A DNA stretch of 64,000 bases. Source: Eudorina sp. 2006-703-Eu-15 (taxonomy: Eukaryota > Chlorophyta > Chlorophyceae > Chlamydomonadales > Volvocaceae). The notes under the pieces were generated by a model. The model did not search any database. It saw only the letters and a program-made list of their open reading frames with translations, and was not told the origin of the DNA. This document shows positions 11,286 to 31,460 of the stretch, piece by piece (position 1 is the first letter of the stretch; every line of letters starts with the position of its first letter). The stretch covers positions 1 through 64,000 of the forward strand of contig BDSI01000155.1 of the NCBI GenBank assembly GCA_003117195.1, given 5' to 3'. A program made the position numbers and the translations under genes.

Positions 11286-14200
11286 CTATCGCCGTCGTGG
11301 AGCCCCCCCCACCCCGTTGCCAGGGCCCCCCAGCGTCCCCCTCCGCAGCAAGCTGTCCCCTTCCAAGGGGTCCTCCGAGGGCCCCCGTCCCGGCAGGCAG
11401 CAGCACAGGTAGTCCCGCCAGCCGGCCTTGTGGACCTGCCGGCCCGCCTCAATCTGCAACCCGCCGGCACCACCCCCGGTATCGCCACCGTTTGGCCGCG
11501 CGCCGTAGACTTGCAGGCGGGGCCGCCCCTCGCCCTGCGACCGGGAACACCAGCACCCGCACCAACACCTGGTTCAGTAAGGAGGCTTGGCAGGCGATAT
11601 GTGCAGCCAGGTAAAGCACGCAAGCAACCACGACGTCGTGGCTTCTGTGTGCCGCATACGGTAGCAACGAGACGAACCTGCCGTGACTGCACGATGGAGG
11701 TAGTTGCGCACACGCGCGTGTATACCTCCATGGTGTTTTCACAGCGAGAGGGTCACACAACAGACAACACACAACCGTACCTTGGACGCCCGCGACCCGG
11801 CCCTCCCGCGTCGTCCGCCCTCCTCAGTGCCGCCGCCGCCTCGTCCCCCGCCGCCGCCGTCACCGTCGCCCTCACCCGCCTCGCCACCCGGATCGCCGTA
11901 CTCTTGTGCCTCTTCGTCGCCCCCCTGACCGCCGTACGACTCCGCATCCTGATCAGAAGGGAAGTAAAGAGGGTGCAGAGCGAGCGCACAGCAGGAAACG
12001 GCCGCATCAGCAGATGCGCCGAATCATGCATGTACCTCAGGCAAGGCCAGGGCCATGCATGACTGCATGACGGCCTCGACCGCAGGCATGCCGCCGTACC
12101 TTGTGGCGCATCTCATTGCTTAGCCAAGGAACCCGGGTGCAAACTGGCTCAGCATGCGGCAAGCTGCAAGCTGTCCTTCCCGTCCCCCATGGAGACACCC
12201 ACACCTCCGGGATGCCGTTCTCGTTGTACGTCCGGATGCGCCGCTTCCGCCTGTGCTTCTTTCTCCGTGCGGGTAAGGGGTTCCCGTACTCGTCAAGCTC
12301 CTCGGCGCCGCCGCTTGTGCTGGCGCCGCCGCTGCCGCCGCCGCGGCGGCCGCGATGGTTTTGCAGCGGTTCGCCGGTCTCCGGGTCAAAGCCCGAGAGG
12401 TCCTGCACCGGGTGGTATGAAACCACCGCAGGTCGAAGTTGCACTTGCACTTGCGCTTGCATTGCACTGCGTGCCCACCAAGAGCACGTCAGCGAGGCGC
12501 CGGAAGCTGCAATCGGGTTGCCTAGTTGGACCACCTGCCCCTAGAACACCTCCTGACAGCGCCCTGCAGTCCAGGCCCCGCCGCTGCCCGCACCGATGCG
12601 ATCCGATCCCACAAAAACACCACGGCGTGGTCGCACCCACACCCACACCCACGTGTCTGGGCTGTTTCTTTTCAAACCACGCCCACGCCCACGCCTGGGT
12701 GTGGAATCGCGCCCTGCCAGTGCATTGGGACCCCATGATGCGCGCCCACCTGCTCGCCCTCGTGATGCTCCTCCTCCTCGTCGTCGTACTGGCTGTCCGC
12801 GTACATGGAGGGCGCGGTCACCTCCGTCAGGGTGTCGGCGTCCACAGCCGCGTTCCGGAGCCAGGTGGCCTTGATGGACACCTTGAGCTTGCCGTACGGC
12901 CTGCGGCCACGTCAAACGTGATGAGTCAAAAGCGCGTGATGAGGGCAGGGCCCAGCGGCAGAGGAGCAGCGCTGTCTGTGCAAGATCATCTCCCTCCGCC
13001 GTCGGGCGAGGCAGCTACAGCCGTGTTCCAATTCACTGTCCTAGCTGACTGCGCAATCAGGCCGTCTGGACGTTGCGAAATTTGGCGCACCGGCTCACTT
13101 TGCTGACCGTGGGTTCAACCATTTGGGTTAGTGCCAGTTCAATTCAGTTCAATGTGTTCAGCCTGAAATCCGGTGGGTATGGTGGGTGGGGCGGGGTAGG
13201 GTACCTAGGGCATCCCGGGGAGATCTCGTGCAGCCGCGACTTGGGTTCAACTTTCCAGGGCAATCGAAATGCAGGTACGCGGTCAGTGCCGCATGACGCA
13301 CGTCAGCCGCTGCCTGATATGTTAGGTAGCACACTCCGCAGTCCCCTGCTCGCCGCGTGCAGCTGACAGACACATCGCCCCCACCCTCCGGCCGGCAGCC
13401 CCAGGCCCGACGCGTGCCCTTCATTCCAGGCTCCCCGGGGCGCCGCGCCCTCCTCATCCTCACTTGAGGTGCAACATGACCTCCTGCGGCTGCGCGTCCA
13501 ACGCTTCTGCGCAGAACTGCGCCAGATTGACGTTGACCTTGCCCACCGTCTTGCGCTTTTCCTCGCCCTGCTTGGAACCCGGCTTGACGGACTGCGGCGG
13601 CGTCAGAACGGAGAGCAGTTGGCCACACGAGATCTCAAGGCACGACAATGGTTGGGGCCCGTGCGAGTGGCGGAGGCCGGTCACTGCGGGGTCAGTGGCC
13701 CGAGCTTGCCCTGGCTAGGTGATGACCTGCTGTGACGTGACTGGGCCAAGCCTTAGTCAGCATCGCTCCGAGGCGTCGCCTCCATTTCACGCTATCCTGA
13801 CCACTAATGTGGCGGCCGTTCTGGAGTTTGCTGCCTCTCGGTGATTGAAGTTGCTGCATGACACGGCTGTGCCGTTCATCCGTTTAATCCCCACCGTCGG
13901 GCAACGGCACGTCGACCCCACGGGCAGACCCTCCATTGGGCAGCATGTCCCCAGCGTTGCAACCCGCGCACCTGCACTTTGAATGCGTATTCTTTTGGCA
14001 GAAGCTCCGTGTGGTCCTTGTACATGGTGGCGGTCTGAAAAACAAGGTGGTAAAAGAAGAAAGAGGCAAGTTAGTTGCCATCAAAACAGACACGTAACAT
14101 TCCCGACCGCTGCACGCAGCATCACGGCCTTGACCCAAACCCAGTGCTTCCCCGCCCGATCGGTGTGGATCCGTCGTACAGGCTGCGATACTCCCGTACC

Positions 14201-14525
14201 CCATCGGATTGGGCACGCCTCCCCACACCTGGCGGAGGTACTGCTTCCAGAAAACTGCATGTGTGTTTGGGTTGACGGGTTCCGCCTCCGTGACAAAGAG
14301 TTTGGACCCTCGCTCCCACGCGAACGAGCAATGTGAGACATCATCGGGAAGGTCGCCTGCGGTCCGACAGCTTTGTGAGGAGCGTGACGAGCAGTGCAAG
14401 ACGACGGCAGAGCTAGCAGCCGTACCGCACAAGTAAGGAATGACTTCCAGCTCGTAACGCAGGGGCAGTCGGCCCCTCGCTTTTTGCCCAATGTCCACAA
14501 CGCGCCGGCCAATCGTCTTGACCAT
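11286..14525 (-). CDS. NT-C2 (EEIG1/EHBP1-type) domain protein
   Basis: Exons, minus strand: 14426-14525 (ATG at 14525), 14229-14356, 13972-14034, 13464-13633, 12750-12900, 12205-12402, an exon around 12050-12100 whose acceptor I could not fix, 11781-11948, and 11286-11453 (TAG). The first five exons form an N-terminal C2-like beta sandwich: RRVVDIGQKARGRLPLRYEL, CSFAWERGSKLFVTEAEPV, FWKQYLRQTATMYKD, KEYAFKVQ, KRKTVGKVNVNLAQF, LHLKPYGKLKVSIKATWLRN. This order (basic start, W-RG strand, W--Y/F loop, VG--NVNLA strand) is that of NT-C2 domains, which bind membranes or Rab/endocytic partners in EHBP1 and plant PMI1-type proteins. After it come an acidic YDDEEEEHHEGEQ run, DLSGFDPETGEPL, a basic ARRKKHRRKRR patch, an acidic Gly-rich exon, and a short Cys-rich C-terminus (DYLCCCLPGRG). 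No other enzyme domain is seen. A membrane-associated adaptor is inferred. Confidence 0.75.
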
Positions 14526-16560
14526 GGTCGCACATCAACACAGCCTGACCTGCTGGATTGATGTCCTATGGGCGCGACATTTATGTTCCTATCTCATATC
14601 TTATAAAACGCCTCCAGGCAGTTAATTATATGGCCCAGAGCTGTACCCTTCACTGAAAGGGCCAAGAATTTATTGTGAAGGACAAATCATTTAATTGCGG
14701 CGGATGCACAATCGTTGCATGGTCTACACTGAACAGATGTTATATATGAATGCCGTGCCACTCGGCAAATTGGAAGAAAGTCAACTTCGCAGCGCCCTCC
14801 ACAGTTTCAAGATAACTTTACGTGTAATCTTGAATTGTCAACATTTCATAAAAAGACTCCTCTTTTTCTCTAGTGCTGAATTGCAACTGGATTCCCAGCA
14901 ACGGCTAACCACCACTGTACACTTTAGATTTTACGATCACTGCTATTCGCTGACAGGCCTGGACTAGACCGAGCGTGGCCGGACTGCAGGCGCAGTACCG
15001 GTAGGCGAAGTCACAAAGAAAAACCGTGACAGCCATTTACACGTGTCATTTCCGGTGTGGTGAGCACCTCTTAGTGCACCCCAAGAAAGTGGTTAACGAG
15101 ATCATCTGAATCAACATATATCGTGCGCTACTTAAGAAACCCATCCTACAATGTCATCACCTGTCGACTGGAGCGTGCACGACCTCGCCCTTGCGCGCCC
15201 GGCGGTGGGAGACGCAAGGCCGAGCAACCCCCGATCCCGGTCGACATACCTTCACCTCGAATCCTTCGTAGTTTATCCATCAGCAACGAAATGGCCGAAT
15301 GAACTGTGCAACTCCGAGCTCCCTCTCCCGTCCTTCCCAGACACATCTTGCCGCTCTGCATCGTTGCAATCCCTTCTTCCTCATGTCACGCCCGCACCTC
15401 GACGGACCCAAACACACCGTGCCACACATATCTCTCAAGGGCTCATCCACCTCCAATGTGCCCCTACATGTACAGACACTGTTACCCTCAGGCCCATTCA
15501 CTCAATCCTCCCTACGCGCCGCGCCCCACACAAAGGTTCGTTCGATGTATCGTCCCCCCTCATCTCACTCCACCCCAGCACAGCTCTCGCCGCGCGCACG
15601 CGAATCCCCCCTCCGTGTGTGAAGAGGTCCGCAGCTGCTGGGTGGCCCCACTCGAGCCCAGGCCAGCCCCCCAAACAGAAGGCCCCACCTCCGACTCATC
15701 AATCCGCCGTCGACCAACATCACGGCTGTGTACCCAAATGCAGTGCCCTCACTCTTTGATAACTGTGATCTGACTACAAAAACCCACATGTACGACAAGC
15801 GCGCAAAATTGCCAGACAGGTCCACTCGACCCATTTTCCGCACTCGCACTCGCACTCGCACTCGTCAGCGAATCAGGGCCCGCCACAAGCGCAGACCTGC
15901 CCTCTTGACTGCCGCTGCGCTGCAGTCTGTCGCACTCCCTCACGAGGCCGCCCCACGAGGCAGCGCAACTCCTCGCGGCACATGAACCCTCGCCACACTC
16001 TTGCCCGCCGAAGGCGACCACGCTGAGTAACGGACAGAAGATTCAGTGAATGCACCTCACCCGGCCCAGTCCTTCGCGCCAGTCACGCACGCACACGCAC
16101 AAGAACGCAAGCGTCGCTCAACTCCGCGCTCTCCAGCGCCGTACGGCTTCGCCGCAACCGCGCCGCGCACCAACTCAAAAACAAAATTGAGCTCCTCCCG
16201 GCAGCTCAACCCTCCCCGACTCCATTGGTGACTCCGACTCCTGTTTACAAGCCGGGGCGGTCGACTCACCCAGCTGAGGGGGCCTTCCCCCGCCGCGGCT
16301 TGCATATCGACCGACATGGAAAGCCGCCTCAAAAGGGCAACGCGCGCGGCCAGCCCGACGGGGCGCTGATGCGACGGAGACGCGCCTGCGTGGCTCCACT
16401 TCCCACCGGCCAGAAGGCCTCCACGGGGTCGAATTGTTCAGAACTGTCCTGTCCTGACGGCACCGATCCAGGGACTCCCCCCCCGAAATCCACCACTCAC
16501 GCGGGGGGTGGATATCGGGGGGGGGGGTGTCCATGCCCGTGGGGCCGCAAGGTGCACCAC
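14526..16560. other. NT-C2 upstream region, spacer and GAPN 3' UTR
   Basis: No coding exon is supported. An AT-rich stretch at 14560-15130 fits a promoter/intergenic spacer. A TTACA at 16245-16249 (TGTAA on the minus strand) lies about 310 nt after the GAPN stop and is the likely polyadenylation signal. A CGCACT hexamer array sits near 15838-15864. Confidence 0.5.
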
Positions 16561-19500
16561 TCAGCCCATGGTGTACGACTCCTTCTCCAGGTTGATGACC
16601 GTGGACTTGGTCTTGACCATCATGGACAGCGAGTTCCGGATCCCCTGGCTGCCGATGCCCGAGTCGCGGAAGCCCTGGAAGGGGAAGTGGTCGGGCCCGC
16701 GGGCAGGCGCCGAGTTCACCTGCGGGGGTCACGGGGGTCACGGGGGTCACGGGGGGATCAGGCGAGCAGCAGAAGGAAAGACCAGTGGTTGACACGGCCG
16801 GAAGTTACAACATGTTTACCCCTTGGTTTTCCGCGCTGCGTACGGGGTCCTAACCGCGTCTGCCTGCTCAGTTTCAGGGCACCCACCCACCGATGTGCCC
16901 TCGGCCCCTGCGCGTAGGGGGACCCGCACTCCGCGAGCCAGCTGCCGCAACGACCCCGATCCCCGCGACCACCCCCATCCCCCCCCGGTACAGCTGATTC
17001 TTCACCGGACTTTTGCTCTGGCATCAGCGCACTTTGAGTATGCCTACCAATTTCCTATACCCCCATCCCCCACCCCCAAGCCGCCGCACCTTGCCCCCCC
17101 CCCAGCCCCCCAGCCCCCACCTGCACGGTGCCCGTCTCCATCGCGTCGCTGATGAGGATGGCGTTGTTGATGTCCCGCGTGAAGACGCAGCCCTGCAGCC
17201 CGTACTTGGAGGCGTTGCAGTGCGCCACCGCCTCCTCGGGCGAGGCCACCCGCATGATAGGCAGCACGGGACCGAACGGCTCCTCCCAGGCCAGTCGCAT
17301 GGCGGGGGTCACCTTGTCCAGCAGCACCGGCCAGATCAGGTTGCCCTCGCGCTTGTACTCGCCGCTGACGAACACGGCGCCTGAGGCCGGGGAGGGGGGG
17401 GGGTGCGGAGGGGGAGGGGCGGTGGGCGATGTAGGTAGGCGACGGTCATCGGAAATCGGCCAAATGTGCAGGGACAGCGGGGACAGGGTGAGACTGGGCG
17501 GACCGGAAGAAACCGATCCGTTCGGAGGGGGATGGCAATGCCGGAGTAGGATGTTAATGTGGGTACCCGGGTGTCGGCCCTGGTGGTGATGTGGGTGGCC
17601 TGTGTGGTGTCACCGGCGATGGCCAGGTATGCCCCAGCGGGTGCCGGTCTGTTTCACCACTTCATCAGCCCCAGTATCATGAAGAGCGTCGGCCGCGACC
17701 ACGGACGGGCCCCATGGCGCACGCGGGGTTCCATACCGCCATCACGCAGCGGGCTCGCTGAAAAAGTGCTCGTGAGCCAACAGGCACAAGAGGACCGATG
17801 TTTCCGCCCCGGGGACCACCGCAAGAAGTCAAGTCCCTTCGTCGTGAGGAGCTCAGATACGATGTGCCCTGTCCGTGCTGCGCGCTGCACTGCTTTCCAT
17901 CCTCCGTCCGCTCCGTAAATCAGACCTTCCTCCGGACCTCACTCGCTATACCCCCGCCCACAACCCCATCCCCGCGTTCGCACCTCCCTTCACCTCCCCA
18001 CACCTCCCCACACCTCCCCACACCCCCTTTCGTCCCGAGACATGCCCATCCCCTCGCCGCCATGTAACTCCCTGCCCAGACCCTCCCTGCCCGCCTGCCC
18101 CCGGACCGGACCAGTCCTGTCCAGACCCACCCCCCACACTTCCACGGATCGCTGCTGCGACCATCCGCGACATGTCCCACCTACTGACAGTTTTCCCAAC
18201 CCGCGCCTTCTCATCCCGCCCCCACCTCTACCACTTTCCCTGCACCCCTCCTCACCCTTCTCCTTGGCATCCATAATGAGCCCCTCAATGAAGTTGGCGC
18301 TGCTCTCCGAGATCACCGGAGTGATGTCCCGGTCGTCCTCCGGCATACCCACACTCAGCTTGGCCACCCCCTCCGCCACCGCCGCCACCAGCGCGTCCGC
18401 CAGCGCCTCCACCACCAGCACCAGCTTGACGGCGGTGCAGCGCTGTCCGCTGTAGCTGAAGCCGCCCTTGACGATGTGCTTGGCGGCTAGAGCCAGGTCG
18501 GCGTCCGCACACACGATGCACACGTCCTTGCCACCCAGCTCCATCTGCAGCGGCACCATGCCCGCCTTCTTGCTGATCGCGATACCTGCGGGGGGGACGA
18601 GGAGGGGGAAGAGGAGGGGGAGCAGGAGGGTTAGTATAGAAATAGAAAACCAGGTGGAGGGGAAGGAGCAAGAGGCGCAGCAGGAGGAGGAGGAAAAGTA
18701 CGGGGACGATGGCACATTTTGGGGGGCTCGCGGCGGCGGTGCGTTCGCCCGGGGCGATCAGATCAGCAGCAATCATCACCCCCCGTTGGTTGTTTTGGTC
18801 TTGAGGAGGAGCCGCAGGGGGAGGGGCACCCATCGTGTGGCGCCCGTGGGTGCGGCGCGACGCGGGCGGTGGGTTCGCCGGGGCTGTCAAGTCCGGGGCA
18901 GAACTTCCCCATCTTCAAATAGCTTACTTTGCGCACGGCGCCTGGCATTGACCGGAGGTGCCAACCCCAGGCTGGCGCGATGGCCGTCCCTCTCTCCCAC
19001 CAGGTTGACCGGACCGGCGGGAGTCCAGGAGGGCCGTCTTCCAACCCAACACACGGCACCCGCGTGCGTCGTATCCGAACGTCGAACTACCCGGGCAGGA
19101 CCCGAGTGCTCAGTGCAAACGGACAACCACGACCTCCCCACCCGAGGGTCACGCGATCCGACCCGCACCATGTCGCCCCCCGACCGTCCTCCCCACCATG
19201 CCGCCATTTACCCTGCGCACCACTCCCTGTGCGGTGTGCGCACCGCACCGCACCGCCCCCTGTGCACACCGGCCCCCCCCGGCCCCCGGCCCCCGTCCTC
19301 CGGCCCTCACCCACCCGTGTCTCCCCCCGTGAAGGAGATGCAGTTGACCCCCGGGTGCATGGTCAGGAAGTCGCCGATCTCCGAGCCGCGGCCGGTGACC
19401 AGGCTGAGCAGCCCCGCCGGCACCCCCGCCGCGTGGAAGCACTGCAGCATATGGATGCCCGCCACCGCGCCCTGGGTGGGCGGCTTGAGCACCACCGCGT

Positions 19501-22022
19501 TGCCCGCCATCAGCGCGGGGCCCAGCTTGGAGACCGCCAGGTTGACGGGGTAGTTGAAGGGCGGGATGGCGAGGACCACACCCAGCGGGACCTAAGGACG
19601 GGAAGGCCGGGGAGTAAGTACGGGGAGTACGTTGAATACGGGGAAAAGACGTCCAGTGGCACGGGGCGGGCGTGATGAGCGATGCGTGATAGCGCCGGGG
19701 AGAGCACCAAGAGCAGACGTATCGCGGTGTCATCTTGCAGGGCCCAGATAGGGAGGGCCATGCAGGTGAAGCACAGTTGTCGGATGCTGCCCTCGCCGTT
19801 GTCACAAACAGTCCGTAGCAGGGCGGGGGTTTGGGGTGGCGGGGGGTCCAACGTGGTCTCATGTGGCGTGCCTCGGCTGAACCCATCCGGGCGCCCATTG
19901 AATGCACCCAAGCGCACGACGCTTCGTACGGCCCTCCCTCCCGCGTACGGCCCTCCCTCCCGCCAGCGGCTCTCCCTCCGCCGACCCTCTCCGAGGTAGC
20001 CCCGCCCGAGGTCGCTAGCGAGCAGACGGTCGACCCTCCTCAGAGCGCTCCTCATCCGAGACACGGTAACGCACCCCACCCCAGCAGATGTGTGATGACC
20101 ACTCGCAGCCCGCACACGTCCTCACGTACCGTCATCGATAAGCCAACCCTATCCGTCACCACATCCACCATTGCCACCCTATCCCTCCCTCCCTCCCTCC
20201 ATCCCTCCATCCCTCCATCCCCGCACCCGCCCCTCCTCATGGCTCCTGATGGCCCTATTCCCCAGGTCAGCCAGGGTCCCTGGAGCGATCTCTCGGCAAC
20301 CCCCCCCCGCCGTCAAAACCCCTAGACGACCCTGCCCCCTGCCCTGCATGCTGCCCATGGCTGCCCGCTCCCACACTCCCACTTTTGTGTGATCCCACGC
20401 CCTTCACTGCTGTCGTCGTCACAGCCAGCCATCGCCGGTCCCATCACCCGTCCACTCGTTGCGGCCACACCCGTTGCCCGGGGTCCAGTCTCATCCCTCG
20501 ACTGATGGCACCTATGGCATATGGTCCAGCCTGTCAAAAACGCCCATCACCGCCCGCAGCGTTTTGCCGCGAACCGGGCTTCCCCCGATCTTGGACTTAC
20601 CCGTCCCGCGGGCAGAGGCAGCGGCTCTGCCCCGCACACGCACAACCCAATCCCGGACGTCATTCTACCCCGCCCCCCATTCTTCTAGTACCGCCCAGTT
20701 TCCTATACAACCCCCTCGCCCCGCCGCCCCTGGTCGACCCAGATGCGCCCACCCACCTTGGAAACCAGGCACAGCTTGTTCCTGCCGTTCCCCGGGAACG
20801 AGTCCGAGTCCAGCAGCTGGCCCTCCCCCAGGAAGCGCACGCCCTCCTCCGCCGTGTAGTCGATCAGATCAGCCGAGCGGATCACCTCCGTCAGGCTGTC
20901 CTTTGCGGGCTTGGCGACCTGGGGGCCGGGGGAGGCACGGGGGCCGGGGGTTGGGAAGGTGGGTGGATGGGAGGAGTCCGGGTTGCAGAAACACGGATGC
21001 CAAATTTTGGTTCGACCTCAGATTACCGTTGAGGTCGTACCTCACTGAAATCAGAGGTCGAACCGAAGTTTGACATCTGGCGATTGCCCAGGTGCTGTGC
21101 TTCAAGCCCATTGGCGCCGACCCAGATGACGTGGCAGCGAGACAGCGCATATGGGGGGGCAGCCGGGGGAGCGTGCTGCAAATAGCACACGGGGGAGGGC
21201 TTGGGGGACGGCGCGGTTGTACCGTGCACGCGTCGTAATCTCCCAAGCGTACATGTCACCTGCCGGCCCTGCCATGATGCCAAGCCCTTCATCCAGGGAA
21301 TTTCGATGTAGAGCTCACCTCCTTCACCAAGCAATCCGCGATCGGCTGCGCATGCTGCCGCATGAGCGCCGCCACCTTATGCAGCAGCTCCGCGCGCTTC
21401 CAGAGAGGTGTTTTAGCCCAAGCCTTTTGAGCAACTTTAGCAGAGTCAAACATTTTGTTGACCTCATCTTGCGTGCAGGCTGCAACAAGGAAAGGGAGCA
21501 AGCGCGACTGATTGGGTTGCTCACTCTACGCGACTTTCATGCGACAAACTTTATCGGTCTTCGCCAATTCAGCCAATTTCAGCTTTCATAGATTGATATC
21601 TAATGCGCAGCATTACCGCGCGCGCGTGCACCTACGACCTGCTCGGCGATCGCGACGCAGAAAACCCTTTGGCGCCGACAGATGCCTGGCCGGCGACCAC
21701 TCTTCGAAAGTTTTGAAGCGATGCCAGTATAACTGCCCTTACAGCAAAACTTGAAACTGGCCCACAATATGCGACGACCGGGCCTACAATAACGCTTGCA
21801 CCTATTTTTGTTCCAGCCCAAAAGCCAAACCAAGAGCACATCTAGAACCAGTGCACACAGCAACAACGGAATGTGCTCACCTTGAACCTGATAGCAAGTC
21901 TGCCGCGTTGATGGATTTGTGATGCTCACAGCTTTGCCGGAGGCGCTTTCCCGCCACTCTCCGTCCATATAGAACTTGTAAACGCCATTTGGCGAAACGA
22001 TGTCCTTGTAAAAGTCGGACAT
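16561..22022 (-). CDS. GAPN: Non-phosphorylating NADP-glyceraldehyde-3-phosphate dehydrogenase (ALDH11 family, 496 aa)
   Basis: Seven exons, minus strand: 21881-22022, 21319-21479, 20757-20918, 19315-19591, 18256-18585, 17121-17380 and 16561-16719. They sum to 1491 nt (496 aa plus stop), the normal length of plant GAPN. It oxidises glyceraldehyde-3-phosphate directly to 3-phosphoglycerate, making NADPH and bypassing the ATP-yielding step; in plants it is cytosolic. Visible landmarks: [19 protein letters not shown] (Rossmann/cofactor region), [18 protein letters not shown] with the general-base Glu, [12 protein letters not shown] with the catalytic Cys, EEPFGPVLP, and the C-terminal [20 protein letters not shown]. 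The start [13 protein letters not shown] (22022) is chosen over an in-frame ATG at 22133 because a minus-strand TATAAAA lies at 22101-22107 between them. The N-terminus shows no transit peptide, consistent with the cytosol. APC4 diverges from the same intergenic region. Confidence 0.95.
16990..17060 (-). repeat. Intronic motif A copy with body (GAPN intron 6)
   Basis: On the coding strand, about 60 nt of G-rich sequence after the 5' splice site is followed by TATAGGAAATTGGTAGGCAT. The body then reads GTGCGCTGATGCCAGAGC and CAGCTGTACCGG. Body and arm match the copies at 26623 and 28450. Confidence 0.75.
20698..20712 (-). repeat. Intronic motif A copy (GAPN intron 3)
   Basis: Coding strand: GTATAGGAAACTGG about 45 nt after the 5' splice site, behind a G-rich run. 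Confidence 0.55.
21000..21081. repeat. Imperfect hairpin in GAPN intron 2
   Basis: The arm CCAAATTTTGGTTCGACCTC (21002-21021) pairs with the region 21054-21078, GAGGTCGAACCGAAGTTTG. An inner GAGGT-CGT-ACCTC palindrome sits in the loop. Together they give a long stem with few mismatches. Confidence 0.7.
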
Positions 22023-22100
22023 CGCGCTACTTATCTGCTTGGTGAGGGGCTGAGCTACCTGACCACCCGTAGCCGAAGTAAACGAGCAAGAGTTCCCAAT

Positions 22101-22107
22101 TTTTATA
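22101..22107 (-). promoter_or_regulatory. Putative TATA box of GAPN
   Basis: TATAAAA on the minus strand, 79-85 nt upstream of the chosen GAPN ATG. Confidence 0.55.
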
Positions 22108-22280
22108 AATATTTGCCTTAGCCGCCCGAGCATACTACACAGCCGTCACTACTGCTGCCGTCGCAGTCGCTTTGTCTGGAACGACGGATGGACGATCATC
22201 GTTGGCAAAACACCCAGAGCTCCTACTGCAAGCAAACCGTTTCGTGCCTCAAACATAGAACTTCAAGTCGTGGTTAGTTG

Positions 22281-22290
22281 TATATATATG
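22281..22290 (+). promoter_or_regulatory. Putative TATA element of APC4
   Basis: TATATATATG, 260 nt upstream of the APC4 ATG. GAPN and APC4 start codons are 527 nt apart in divergent orientation, so the spacer is a shared bidirectional promoter region. Confidence 0.4.
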
Positions 22291-22549
22291 CAGTAACGAT
22301 TTGAAAGTTTGCCCTTCCCCGGTTGGGCCACCGTCCCTCCGTCCCCACCCGTCATATGCTACGTTGAGGCCATAACCTCGACTGATGAGCACTGCAACGC
22401 AAAAGGTTTCGATTATGCTATACGCTTGACCTCATACCATTGTAGCTTGGCTCAGCCTGCGGCTTCCCGCGCAAAGTCTCGTGAATTGGTGCCGCCCGGC
22501 ATTGGCTACCGGTAGCACGATTCACGCGTTACCATTAAATCGCGTCATT

Positions 22550-30346
<7,797 letters not shown>

Positions 30347-31460
30347 GCGGGTGGATGGGGGTGGGGTTAATTCTCAGGCAGGCGTGGCATGCAAGGTGCA
30401 GAGTAGTGTCCACAAGGGTTGCAGGTGTGTGTGTATGTTATTTGTTATACCCACTGCCCGACCCATACAGTAATAAAAGGCTGCGGTATCGGAAGAACGC
30501 TGTCGATTTGGCGCGCTTGCGGTGTCGCTGCGTCGCGGAAGACTACCAGCTGGGGGTTAATTGGGTGTTTACGTTTTAGGGGAACTGAGCCGCGAGTGTG
30601 AGCGGGGGCGGGACTGAATACGGTGGGTGGGGCGATGCTGTCGTTTGCTCACGAGGGGCGGAATGGGGACGGCCCCGGAGGTGCACAAGCCGCTGTGGTG
30701 GGGCTGCAAGTGCTGCGGTGGGCGGCAGAGTGCTGAGGGGCTGTACTGGGAATCGTACGTTGAAAGTGTGATATGTGTGATGTGATGTGATGTGATGTGA
30801 TGTGATGTGATGTGTGGGTGGGCCGCTACACCACACCGTCATAAACCAGGCGGCGTGCGGCACATGCAGCGATGCCCTGGGTGTGGTGCTGGGGGGGGTG
30901 GCAGGTGAGCGCGGCTGCGTGGTCCGGCCCATCGTCAGGAGTGGTGGAGGACCCTGTTGGGAGGTCCGGATGCCATGTAGTGTGCAGGGTGGAACGGTTG
31001 CCGAAGGGTGATACAGCGGCGGTGGTCTATCGTCGGTGAATCAGCCGTGGTGGGTCAGGTTGGTAAGCTACGAGTCTGCCTGCGGTGGCGCCTGGTGGCG
31101 GCGCTGCCGCCACTTCGGGGCAGGACCGTCTGGGTGTGTCTCACCTTTTGGAGTACGGTAGTATACCCTACCGAATGCATCTGCGTATACCTTGCCCTTT
31201 CAGTTCAAGGCAGCGTCCGGGAGCGGATCTTATGTGACGGCCATGCTGGGGTCCGGGCTTGAAGGGATGTATCCGGACGGAGGATCGGAGTCATTGCTTT
31301 CGGCCGTCGTACGATTAGAAGTGGATCTCGCGGGACGCGTGGGAGCCCTTGATTTGCATCCCGCTACGTCTCCCAATCAAAACACGCCGAACACGTTGGA
31401 CGCCAAAACCTTCTGCACAAGTTGCAAACTCCGGGACGTCCCGTCATACCGTTATCAGGC
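30347..31460. other. APC4 3' UTR and spacer
   Basis: No exon called. A (GATGT)n array lies near 30776-30812. Open frames at 30814-31530 lack domain or splice support. Confidence 0.45.

Noticed and set aside
22023..22133. N-terminal 37-residue extension of GAPN from an ATG at 22133
   Set aside because: A TATAAAA on the coding strand lies inside it and plant GAPN starts near the downstream ATG.
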